A stretch of 46,090 nucleotides of DNA from Gammaproteobacteria bacterium (lineage in GTDB: Bacteria; Pseudomonadota; Gammaproteobacteria; DSM-16500), in assembly GCA_013287025.1 (NCBI GenBank), contig JABDEN010000009.1, forward strand, positions 1-46,090. Direction: 5' to 3'. The position numbers and the translations under genes are program-made. The notes below the pieces were generated by a model. That model was not told the DNA's origin, did not search any database, and saw only the letters and a program-made list of their open reading frames with translations. Shown in pieces: positions 19,547-27,336 of the stretch (positions are counted from its first letter, which is position 1; each line of letters begins with the position of its first letter).

Positions 19547-21150
19547 GAGGGTTTATTGAATGTCACGGAACTCGCTCCCCCGCGAAATGCATTTTTCAAC
19601 TGAAAAAAATTCTGTTCTCGATAAACATCGTGATATCGTCGATTCACATTTTTATGATGTTGAAATAGTGCAACATAGAGTAATGGAACAATCAAAAAAC
19701 TCGTAAAACCCGCTAAAATCACTTTCCAATTGCAAGAAACTTTTGGTGGTGGGTTTAAATAATTATTAATAACTTCAAATGTTTTTGGATTTTTTTCTAC
19801 AATACAAAATGGAATATTACATTCATCTAATTCATTTTTTCGTTTATTAATTAACGTTAAAAAAATTTCAACCGATGGATGCACGGGATTACCAAACGCA
19901 CCGCATCCTGGTAGAACAAAAATAATATAGGGTTTTTTCCCACGTTTTGATTCAATAATTGCTTGATCACATTGTAAATTAACACCCACCTTCACCATTT
20001 TGTCATAAGTATGATAATTTTCAGGATGACGCAAAATCGGATCTCTCGAACATAATTTATCTGGCATGCCTTCAAATATTCGAAGATCAGGCGCAGCTCC
20101 CTGGATCACGACAATCATGCGATCAAATTTATCCTCTTTTATTTCATTTTTAAAATCAAAAAAAGTTTTTAATTTTGTATGATGAAATAAAAGATGGCTG
20201 TAATTTCCTTTTTCGGGAAGGACTTCATATGCTTTATTTTGTATATCAAAATGTATGGGTTCTGCTTTTTTTTCTTTCTGTTCCATTCCAGTTTGAGATA
20301 AAAAATCTTCTAAAAATGTTGTTGAATTGATATAGGTATCTGGATTTAACGCGTTAAGAATTTTTTTAATCATGACAAGACACGCGCGTAAGTATCGCCG
20401 TTGATATTGTTTTTTATTTTTTTCTTTGAAATGGCATAACATATCAAACATCGAAGAAGTATGACGTGCAATTTCTTCTTCCAACGATCCTTTCGAATAT
20501 TTGGCCGATCCGTCACGATTGGAATTAGCGGCATTATTCACAACTGGAATAAAACCTTTTTGTAAAATTGTCGTGATGACTTCTATAACATCACCATTAA
20601 TAAGTACATTATTTTCATGCGGTAAGGGATATTTCTCCTCAGGAATGAAATGTTCAGTTTCAAGAAATATTTCTTTTTCATCATCTTGTAAAGCTTTAAT
20701 TTTTTTTCGATATTCATGATTTTTCGGGAGCCAATTCATAATTATTTCATCACCCATCTCCTGCCACGTTTGGTCTTTAGGCTCGACGGGTTTTTTATTT
20801 GACGAATAATTTTTATCGATAATATTGTCAATAAGAAAATCAAGTTCATTTCTCTCTTTGATAAATATTTCTATATGATCGTTTAATTCATCTATTGTCA
20901 TTTTTGATTGTGGGTACATTGATTTTAAAAGACAAACCAAAAAATACATTTGTTTATACCAATATTCTCTTCTCGCTTGTAAATCTTCTTCGCTCCATTT
21001 TTTGGAAAGAATGGCATGATGATGTAGCAAAGCTCTTAAATGACGGTTTTTTCCTAAGGTTGGTGATGAAATATCATCGCTATCGGTCATTGCTAATTTG
21101 AGAAATGGGTACGGTACTTGAAGGCCATGTTTTATTCTTGCATTAGTCAT
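19516..21150 (-). CDS. Putative macro/PARG-like ADP-ribose hydrolase with C-terminal membrane anchor
   Basis: A 544-residue protein without an obvious whole-length relative. Two blocks resemble the microbial poly(ADP-ribose) glycohydrolase (DUF2263/TIGR02452-type) macro fold. VVNNAAN...GSLEEEIARHTS (203-232) sits where the family has FANA-GGG-QEE-LCRRS. LPGCGAFGNPVHPSVEIF (413-430) matches the highly characteristic GCGAFGNP block. The glycine-rich GGG loop is degenerate (NRDGS), so activity is uncertain. Residues 476-496 form one hydrophobic segment, and about 300 residues separate the blocks at most. ATG 21150 follows AAAGGAATAGAG. The C-terminus is repeat-encoded. Such folds remove or read ADP-ribose on host proteins in some intracellular bacteria; an effector role is inferred. 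Confidence 0.6.
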   Translation of the reverse strand: MTNARIKHGLQVPYPFLKLAMTDSDDISSPTLGKNRHLRALLHHHAILSKKWSEEDLQARREYWYKQMYFLVCLLKSMYPQSKMTIDELNDHIEIFIKERNELDFLIDNIIDKNYSSNKKPVEPKDQTWQEMGDEIIMNWLPKNHEYRKKIKALQDDEKEIFLETEHFIPEEKYPLPHENNVLINGDVIEVITTILQKGFIPVVNNAANSNRDGSAKYSKGSLEEEIARHTSSMFDMLCHFKEKNKKQYQRRYLRACLVMIKKILNALNPDTYINSTTFLEDFLSQTGMEQKEKKAEPIHFDIQNKAYEVLPEKGNYSHLLFHHTKLKTFFDFKNEIKEDKFDRMIVVIQGAAPDLRIFEGMPDKLCSRDPILRHPENYHTYDKMVKVGVNLQCDQAIIESKRGKKPYIIFVLPGCGAFGNPVHPSVEIFLTLINKRKNELDECNIPFCIVEKNPKTFEVINNYLNPPPKVSCNWKVILAGFTSFLIVPLLYVALFQHHKNVNRRYHDVYREQNFFQLKNAFRGGASSVTFNKPSWMPAKNMLA

Positions 21151-21186
21151 CTCTATTCCTTTAGGTTCTTATTACTATTCAGTTCA

Positions 21187-21353
21187 TGTCATGCCAGCAT
21201 GCTTTAACAGAGGTATCCACACAACCGTCGTCCCGCGACTTGTTCGCGGGATCCAGAGCGGCATTGCAGGCTTTCTGGATCCCGCGAACAAGTCGCGGGA
21301 CGACGAGTTCTTTGACTTGTAGAGACCTCTGATGCTTTAAGTTGGCATGCCAG
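21187..21353. repeat. Family B palindrome split by an inserted element
   Basis: The left part TGTCATGCCAGCATGCTTTAA (21187-21207) and the right part ATGCTTTAAGTTGGCATGCCAG (21332-21353) rejoin into a family B arm like 18811-18844 once the 124-bp insert and one copy of ATGCTTTAA are removed. Confidence 0.9.
21208..21331. mobile_element. 124-bp MITE-like element with terminal inverted repeats and a 9-bp target duplication
   Basis: The ends are CAGAGGT (21208-21214) and ACCTCTG (21325-21331), perfect inverted repeats. Inside lies a family A palindrome (arms 21226-21256 and 21275-21305, exact complements). The flanks are direct repeats ATGCTTTAA at 21199-21207 and 21332-21340, a target-site duplication within a recognisable host repeat. 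It is too short to encode a transposase, so it must have been moved in trans. The copy at 38534-38632 has related ends (ATAGGT/ACCTCTA). Confidence 0.88.
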
Positions 21354-21459
21354 ATTCTTTAAATTTGGCAAAATTTTTGTCTAAATTGCACCATATTTTT
21401 ACTGACAAAGCAACAAGGGTTTAAAATAGATCTTTTTTTCATCAATGCACATAATAATT

Positions 21460-21474
21460 TTAAGAAAATCTTAA
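21460..21474 (+). promoter_or_regulatory. Candidate PmrA-like box (TTAA-N7-TTAA) upstream of the ankyrin/protease gene
   Basis: TTTAAGAAA and CTTAAGCAA repeat with an 11-bp period, giving TTAA-N7-TTAA. The PmrA response regulator of Legionella and Coxiella binds a tandem cTTAATatT with the same period. The match is partial and the region is AT-rich, and no pmrA gene is in the window. The gene starts 67 bases downstream. Confidence 0.35.
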
Positions 21475-21540
21475 GCAAATTAGCATACATTAAAAAAATA
21501 ACACTAAAAAAATCGTGTCCTATACATCGAGGAGGTATAT

Positions 21541-22794
21541 ATGACTTACGATCAAATTAATGTAATTCAGCAATTAAATCATTATTTAAAATCTCAAAAA
21601 AGATCGATGGTATTAACCCATGGATTTTGTCATGGATTAACATTACTTTGGCTTCATCACATGTCTTTCCATAATGAAAATTGGTTTTATCACACCATCA
21701 AAAAAATTATTCGCGGACCTTTGCATGAAGATTCAGATGTTGAAAAATTCTTAAATCATATGGAATGGCTACAAAATCCCGAAAAATATGTCAATGGATT
21801 GCGACAAATGGATATGGAAAGCACGATGGAAAAACAAATTGAGTTACGATTTTCAGGAATTTTCTCCATAAAAGAATTGAAAAGAGTTTTAAAAATGACA
21901 ATTGCAGAAAATAAAATGATAGTCCTTTCCGGATCTTCACATACCATCGGGGTTTTGCAACGAGATCACATTTATTATATTTATAATCCTAACGCAAAAG
22001 GGGGAATTGCAAAAAAAGTTTCGTCGTTAAGAAAATTACATGCAAAAATTTTGAGATATTTATATGAATTTTCTGATGAAACGGATTATTTATCTCTCAT
22101 CGTTCATGTGATTGATAACCAAAATAGTGAAAATCCAGACAATTCTGCAGAAAAATCTACACGAAAAAAATTATTACATTTTATTTTTCTTCGAAAAAAT
22201 TATGTCGATCGAACCGATGATGAAAAAATATCTCCATTATATCTTGCGACAGAAAGTCATGATGCGGATTTAGTCAAAAAATTATTAAAAAAAAATGCCC
22301 CACCAAACATTGCGACTTTAGACGGACGGTTGGCGTTATTACATGCGAGTTATTCGGGATATCAGAGAATTGCGAAATATCTTTTAGAGTACGGTGCAGA
22401 ACCTGACATGGAGGGAAGAGAGGGTACGCCGCTATTTGTCGCGAGTTTTTACGGGCATGTAAAAGTTGTGAAAACACTTTTGAATTTTGGGGCCGATGTG
22501 AATAAAGCAGATCGTGATGGAGAAACAGCGATTTTTGCAGCGATCGAAAATAATCATCCCGAAATTATCCAACTATTATTAGCAAACCATGCAAATATTC
22601 ATCATCGACGAAAAAATGGCGAAACACCGATAGATGTTGCACTTAAGGCTAATAATGAAAATATTTTAACGTTATTAACGAAAAAAAATTATTCGCAGCA
22701 ATTTTTTGCAGAGGCTAGTGAAGACAAAAAGTTCACTAAGCCTGATGTAAATAACCGTCGTCCCGCGATTTATTCGCGGGATCCAGAGAGGTAG
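21541..22794 (+). CDS. Ankyrin-repeat protein with N-terminal papain-like cysteine-protease motifs (putative effector)
   Basis: 417 residues in two parts. The N-terminal part has the three blocks expected of a papain-fold peptidase in order: C30 in HGFCHGLTLLW, H134 in SGSSHTIGVLQ, and N149 in YYIYNPN. The C-terminal part (about 229-380) holds four to five ankyrin repeats, e.g. GTPLFVASFYGHVKVVKTLLNFGADVN. ATG 21541 follows a strong GAGGAGG. The final 14 residues (from N404) derive from a family A repeat arm. Ankyrin plus cysteine-protease-like folds are known among Legionella effectors such as AnkH. Translocation and peptidase activity are inferred. There is no signal peptide. Confidence 0.7.
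   Translation: MTYDQINVIQQLNHYLKSQKRSMVLTHGFCHGLTLLWLHHMSFHNENWFYHTIKKIIRGPLHEDSDVEKFLNHMEWLQNPEKYVNGLRQMDMESTMEKQIELRFSGIFSIKELKRVLKMTIAENKMIVLSGSSHTIGVLQRDHIYYIYNPNAKGGIAKKVSSLRKLHAKILRYLYEFSDETDYLSLIVHVIDNQNSENPDNSAEKSTRKKLLHFIFLRKNYVDRTDDEKISPLYLATESHDADLVKKLLKKNAPPNIATLDGRLALLHASYSGYQRIAKYLLEYGAEPDMEGREGTPLFVASFYGHVKVVKTLLNFGADVNKADRDGETAIFAAIENNHPEIIQLLLANHANIHHRRKNGETPIDVALKANNENILTLLTKKNYSQQFFAEASEDKKFTKPDVNNRRPAIYSRDPER
22754..22788 (+). repeat. Single arm of repeat family A inside the ankyrin gene end
   Basis: ACCGTCGTCCCGCG-ATTTATT-CGCGGGATCCAGAG matches one arm of the palindrome at 5895 with a changed loop. In frame it encodes RRPAIYSRDPE, the end of the ankyrin protein. Confidence 0.92.
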
Positions 22795-22797
22795 AAA

Positions 22798-22898
22798 TGT
22801 AGGGTGGATTAGGCGTTTTTTGCCGTAATCCACCTTTTTTAATGGATGATATATTTTGGTGGATTACGTCGTAAAAAACACGACTAATCCACTCTACA
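22798..22898. repeat. Complete palindrome of repeat family C
   Basis: Left arm TGTAGGGTGGATTAGGCG and right arm CGACTAATCCACTCTACA (22881-22898) enclose further copies of GTGGATTA and TAATCCAC. It starts three bases after the ankyrin stop codon and may terminate that transcript. Confidence 0.88.
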
Positions 22899-22995
22899 AC
22901 TGGATCTTGCAGCCTTGGTGGATTTTATACTAGTCAAATGTTGACACGCACCCCGCGTCCCTGTTAGCTTTTCAGGTCCTATTGATGGAGATTTT

Positions 22996-24537
22996 ATGAA
23001 TTTTAAACGCACAATAACTCCAATTGGTCTCTTATTCGCAGGTATTGGCAGCATTATCGGCTCAGGTTGGCTTTTTGGACCCCTATACGCCGCCCAAATT
23101 GCGGGGCCTGCCGCGATTGTGTCTTGGATAATCGGCGGAGTATTAATGATTATCATTGCACTGACATTCGCTGAGCTTGGCAGCGCCTTCCCTGTCGCTG
23201 GTGGTATGATTCAGTTTGCGCAATACAGCCATGGACCCTTGCTCTCCTTTCTGATTGGATGGATGGTTTGGATTTCAAGTGTTGCGGTCGCGCCAGTCGA
23301 AACGCTTGGCATTATCCAATATCTTGCAAATTACATTCCTGGGTTGATGGAAACAAGCTCCGGCGTTCATCTTTTAACATATTTAGGCATGTTTTTAGCG
23401 GCTATGATTATGTTTTTGATGTGTTTTTTAAATTTTTATGGCGCACAATTTTTTAGTCGTTCCAATAGCATTATTACGGCAATTAAATTAATTGTTCCTA
23501 TCATGACGGTTGTCATTTTATTAAAATTAAATTTTGAGCCGTCGCATTTTTCCGACGAAAAAACGGGAGGTTTTGCACCATTTGGTTGGCATGGCATTTT
23601 AGCCGCATTGCCCTTAGGTGGCGTTATTTATTCATTTATTGGCTCAAACACCGTTTTACAATTGGCAGGTGAGACCAAAAATCCACAACGTAGCATTCCG
23701 CTCGCACTCATCGGTTCCATGATTTTTTGTATCTTTTTATATGCATTTTTGCAAATGGCTTTTATCGGTGCGGTTTCCCCTGAGGCGTTTGCATCAGGTT
23801 GGAATAAATTACATTATGAAGGAGATACCGGACCTTTTAGCGGTTTGATCGCAGCGCTCGGTTTAAGTTGGTTTATTGTGATCATTTACGCGGATGCATT
23901 AATTTCTCCATTTGGCACAGGATTTGTTTTTACCGCATCGACCGCGCGTATTAGCTATGGTTTGAGTCAAATTGGTTTTTTACCGAAGACGTTATTACGA
24001 CTCACGCAAAAAGGTGTGCCGTTACGGAGCATATTTTTAAATTATTTAGTCGGTTTATTATTATTTTTACCATTCCCAGCCTGGCAAAAACTGGTGAGCT
24101 TCATCATTTCCTGTTTTATTCTTTCATACATTATTGGACCGATTGCATTAATAGGTTTGCGAAAAAGTCAGCCGGATACGCCGCGGCCTTTTTTCTTGCC
24201 TTTTGCGAATGTGATTTCTCTTACTGCATTTTATATTTGTAATCTTTTAATATTTTGGACGGGATGGGAAACGGTTTCACGAATGATGATTGCATTAAGT
24301 ATCGGATTACTGTTTTTTGCGGGCTTCTGTTATCGTCACAAAAATAATTTGTGGTGGAAAGAGTGGAGAGGCGCATGGTGGATTTTGCCTTATTTTTCCA
24401 TTTTGACTTTATTTTCTTATTTAGGATCATTTGGAAACGGTAAAAATATTTTAACGTTCGGATGGGATTTTTTATACGTATTTGCGCTGACATGTGTCAT
24501 CTTTTATGCGTTCAAAAAACCGCGAAAAATTATATAA
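22996..24537 (+). CDS. APC-family amino-acid permease
   Basis: A 513-residue inner-membrane transporter of the amino acid/polyamine/organocation superfamily with about 12-14 hydrophobic segments. The first helix carries the substrate-binding glycine motif GIGSIIGSGWLFGP, and TM3 has the conserved FAELGSAFPVAGG block. Substrate cannot be predicted; uptake of host amino acids would suit an intracellular lifestyle. ATG 22996 has GGAGA five bases upstream. The region just upstream contains repeats. A 100-bp gap with another repeat separates it from the flavoenzyme gene, so an operon is possible but not assured. Confidence 0.9.
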   Translation: MNFKRTITPIGLLFAGIGSIIGSGWLFGPLYAAQIAGPAAIVSWIIGGVLMIIIALTFAELGSAFPVAGGMIQFAQYSHGPLLSFLIGWMVWISSVAVAPVETLGIIQYLANYIPGLMETSSGVHLLTYLGMFLAAMIMFLMCFLNFYGAQFFSRSNSIITAIKLIVPIMTVVILLKLNFEPSHFSDEKTGGFAPFGWHGILAALPLGGVIYSFIGSNTVLQLAGETKNPQRSIPLALIGSMIFCIFLYAFLQMAFIGAVSPEAFASGWNKLHYEGDTGPFSGLIAALGLSWFIVIIYADALISPFGTGFVFTASTARISYGLSQIGFLPKTLLRLTQKGVPLRSIFLNYLVGLLLFLPFPAWQKLVSFIISCFILSYIIGPIALIGLRKSQPDTPRPFFLPFANVISLTAFYICNLLIFWTGWETVSRMMIALSIGLLFFAGFCYRHKNNLWWKEWRGAWWILPYFSILTLFSYLGSFGNGKNILTFGWDFLYVFALTCVIFYAFKKPRKII

Positions 24538-24554
24538 TGTATTAATTTAAACGC

Positions 24555-24622
24555 TGTCATCCTGAGCGAAGCGAAGGATCTCCTGAAACTGACAAAGATT
24601 CTTCGCTTCGCTCAGAATGACA
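24555..24622. repeat. Palindromic repeat (family D, GTCATCCTGAGCGAAGCGAAGGATCT)
   Basis: Left arm TGTCATCCTGAGCGAAGCG and right arm CGCTTCGCTCAGAATGACA with an inner AGGATCT/AGATTCT pairing. A second copy is at 33313-33380. This repeat type is widespread in unrelated bacterial genomes. Confidence 0.92.
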
Positions 24623-24637
24623 AATAGAGAAATTTTC

Positions 24638-25807
24638 ATGAAATTACTTGAAACGGATATTGCAATTGTTGGCGGTGGTATCGCCGGATTATGGTTGTTC
24701 AATCGTGTGAAACAACAAGGATTTTCTGCGATTTTGCTAGAGTCTGATGCGTTAGGATCAGGTCAAACCATAAAATCGCAAGGCATTATTCACGGTGGTA
24801 TGAAGTATGCTTTGCTTGGCGAGATGACAGAAAGTGCGCGAGCATTAAATAACATTCCAAATATTTGGCGCGCATGTTTGGAGGGAAATGGAGAGATTGA
24901 TTTATCGAGTGTATCCATTTTATCTTCCGCGCAATATTTATGGACCACTTCGATTTTGTCAAAATTTGCCGGGATTTTTGCAAGTAAAACATTAAAGAGT
25001 GATACGAAAAAATTAGAAAAACATGAGTACCCTGAAATTTTTCGGAGCCCCCTTTTTAAAGGCGAGGTATATGCACTCGACGAAATGGTATTGGATGCAC
25101 GCGAAATTGTTCAAGCACTTGCTGAACCTTATCGAGAATACATTTACAAAATGGATCCGCTGCATGATATTTCGCTTGATGAAAATGACCACATTATTTC
25201 GTTAAAAACAAGCGATGGCATTACGATAAAGGCGCAAAAATATATTTTTACGGCTGGCAGTGGTAATGAACAGCTCTTGAAAAAACTTAAAAATTCCCCC
25301 CTCGCCATGCAAAAAAGACCATTGCACATGGTAATGGTAAAACATGATATTGCTACACCTGTGTATGGACATTGTTTAGGTTTAAGTGCATTACCAAGGT
25401 TAACTATCACCACGCATCGCATTTCTTATGATAAATATATTTGGTATATCGGTGGGCAAATTGCAGAAGCTGGGGTAAAACGCGATAGGGTTGCACAAAT
25501 CGACGCGACTAAAAAAGAATTGCAAGAATTATTCCCATGGTGCGATTTATCTCGTGCGGAATACTCAAGTTTTTTTGTTGATCGCGCAGAAAATAAAGAG
25601 CCAGATGGTAGCCGTCCCGCGCATTGTTATTTCAAAGATTTTGGCAACATCATCGTCGCATGGCCAACGAAGCTTGCTTTTGCGCCACAATTAGCCGCAG
25701 AAATTTTAAAACAATTGAATATAACACCCGCCGATTGTCATCTTGATGACAATGTTTTGTTGCCAAGACCCAACATTGCAAACCTTCCTTGGGAAAGTAT
25801 GTTTTAA
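24638..25807 (+). CDS. FAD-dependent oxidoreductase, DAO/glycerol-3-phosphate dehydrogenase-like
   Basis: 389 residues with an N-terminal FAD-binding Rossmann motif (DIAIVGGGIAGLWLF, glycines 12-14 and 17), then SGQTIKSQGIIHGGMKYALLG, which resembles the flavin-contact region of GlpD/GlpA and 2-hydroxyglutarate oxidases. A second nucleotide-contact segment is seen in KYIFTAGSGNEQLL. The substrate is unknown. ATG 24638 is used; an ATG at 24617 lies inside the repeat right arm and has no ribosome site. The stop overlaps the stop of the converging 2H-phosphoesterase gene by 3 bp. Confidence 0.82.
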   Translation: MKLLETDIAIVGGGIAGLWLFNRVKQQGFSAILLESDALGSGQTIKSQGIIHGGMKYALLGEMTESARALNNIPNIWRACLEGNGEIDLSSVSILSSAQYLWTTSILSKFAGIFASKTLKSDTKKLEKHEYPEIFRSPLFKGEVYALDEMVLDAREIVQALAEPYREYIYKMDPLHDISLDENDHIISLKTSDGITIKAQKYIFTAGSGNEQLLKKLKNSPLAMQKRPLHMVMVKHDIATPVYGHCLGLSALPRLTITTHRISYDKYIWYIGGQIAEAGVKRDRVAQIDATKKELQELFPWCDLSRAEYSSFFVDRAENKEPDGSRPAHCYFKDFGNIIVAWPTKLAFAPQLAAEILKQLNITPADCHLDDNVLLPRPNIANLPWESMF

Positions 25808-27321
25808 ATTTTTAATTTCAACTGTTGATTTTCTTCTAAGTTTAAATGAAAGCTCGCCAATTCTTCTTTGGGCACAAGATAAGGTGAAATACCTATCGGC
25901 ACAGGCGGTTTTCGATTCAATATCGATACATCCAATTCGATGTGCCGTTGTATGAGAGCTGGATCGATAGTATTTAATTGTAGTTGGGTAATGGGTTCTT
26001 TAGAGTAACCCAATGTGAGATGTGGTACAAAATCAGGTTGTTTGGGAATGACAATGCCATATTTCTTAAATAATTGTATGCAACTTTGATAAATTCGATG
26101 TAATTGATCTCTCGGTTCAATTTCCAAACTTATAAATTTATTTGTATTATATTCTAGTCCAAGCGCACTAATTTTCGTAAAGAGAACTTTTGTGGGTAGT
26201 GAACAAAGTGCAAAAATGATTTGTAAATCTTTAATGAGACTTTGTCTTAATTTTTCATCATTAAGCTTTAAGTCTTCTACAAAAAACAATGAAATATGTG
26301 GTTGCGAAAGCAATTCTTTGCTCGGCTTAAAAGTTTTGATTTTCGATGTTATTTTTTTTGCGAAAGCATGAAGATATTTATTATTTTTGCAGCGAATCAG
26401 TAGGCCATAAGAATAAGGGATCGTATCTGTAGGCGTGTTGCTGAGTGCTTTTGCTACCGCTCGCACCATTTCAGATTTAAAGAATCCTAGTTGTTGATGC
26501 GAAGATGGTTGTATTGGCCCGCCAACGTTCGTCATGCAGGCAGGCTTAAGCGCTGTATTTTTTTTCTCTACGGGTGAAGCTAAATTATCTTTGTCATCCC
26601 CGTGAAGACGGGGATCCATTTGGTTGGATTCCCTCTGGAGTTTATCCCCAAATGTTTTTATTGGGGATGGGCATGACATACTATTTTGCGATACCGACGG
26701 TATATCTATGGTAGGACCTGCGGATGAAGCAGATTTTTCTTCTTCTGTTAATTTTGTCTTTAATTTTGGTTTTCGCTTTTTCTTCTTGCTGGATTTTGCA
26801 ACGGTATCTCTCTCTTCGTCATCTAAAATTTCTACGACATTATTTTGAGGCGTTGGTTCTACAGGTATAGCATCCTGTTTTTTTTCTACGGGTTGTTTTA
26901 TAACAGGTGCAGTTTTTGACGTTTTTTTTCTACGATTTTGTGGTTGAAGAATGCGTTGTAATGTCGCGATTTTATCATTCACGCCTCGTAATTCTTTATC
27001 CATCGTAATAATGTATTCATTTATTTTAGCAATATCATCTAGCGACGCTTTATCGACTAATTTCTTAAGATTAGCTAATTGATCCGAATATTTTTTTATC
27101 GATTGGTTTTTTGAAAATAGATGCGCTTGTTGTAATTTTTTATTTTGTTTTATTTCAGCTTCTTTATAAAGTGTTTTTAAGATATTAACTTGATCGGAAT
27201 TTTCTTGATACTTTTTATAAAAGTCATTTTGTATGGTTATAAATGGGAGTGCTATTTCATCTCGCAATTGTTGTAATGAACGATCCAACGGAGGATCGAA
27301 TTCATTTTTTACATTTTGCAA
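25804..27321 (-). CDS. Coiled-coil protein with C-terminal 2H-phosphoesterase (LigT-like) domain
   Basis: 505 residues, unusual architecture. Residues 1-125 are helical and coiled-coil-like. Residues 129-190 are basic, with NRRKKTSK and KKKKRKPK, resembling eukaryotic nuclear localisation signals. Residues 215-245 are encoded by an inserted palindrome. The C-terminal domain (about 300-480) has both signature tetrapeptides of 2H phosphoesterases, HISL (H342) and HLTL (H434), which act on 2',3'-cyclic or 2'-5' phosphodiesters in RNA or nucleotides. The gene starts 15 bp after the stop of the preceding unknown gene, so they form one operon. Effector nature is an inference from architecture and neighbours. 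Confidence 0.72.
   Translation of the reverse strand: MQNVKNEFDPPLDRSLQQLRDEIALPFITIQNDFYKKYQENSDQVNILKTLYKEAEIKQNKKLQQAHLFSKNQSIKKYSDQLANLKKLVDKASLDDIAKINEYIITMDKELRGVNDKIATLQRILQPQNRRKKTSKTAPVIKQPVEKKQDAIPVEPTPQNNVVEILDDEERDTVAKSSKKKKRKPKLKTKLTEEEKSASSAGPTIDIPSVSQNSMSCPSPIKTFGDKLQRESNQMDPRLHGDDKDNLASPVEKKNTALKPACMTNVGGPIQPSSHQQLGFFKSEMVRAVAKALSNTPTDTIPYSYGLLIRCKNNKYLHAFAKKITSKIKTFKPSKELLSQPHISLFFVEDLKLNDEKLRQSLIKDLQIIFALCSLPTKVLFTKISALGLEYNTNKFISLEIEPRDQLHRIYQSCIQLFKKYGIVIPKQPDFVPHLTLGYSKEPITQLQLNTIDPALIQRHIELDVSILNRKPPVPIGISPYLVPKEELASFHLNLEENQQLKLKI
26593..26677. repeat. Palindromic repeat inserted in frame within a coding gene (family E)
   Basis: GTCATCCCCGTGAAGACGGGGATCCA on one side, with ATCCCCAAATG, ATTGGGGAT and GGGCATGAC on the other, form a partial palindrome. 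On the minus strand it encodes roughly residues 215-243 of the 2H-phosphoesterase protein, including MDPRLHGDD, without breaking the frame. Confidence 0.85.
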
Positions 27322-27336
27322 TTTTCTTAAAACAAT

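Noticed and set aside
24617..24637. Upstream start codon for the FAD oxidoreductase
   Set aside because: It lies in the right arm of a palindromic repeat and has no ribosome site; ATG 24638 places the FAD motif at the usual distance.
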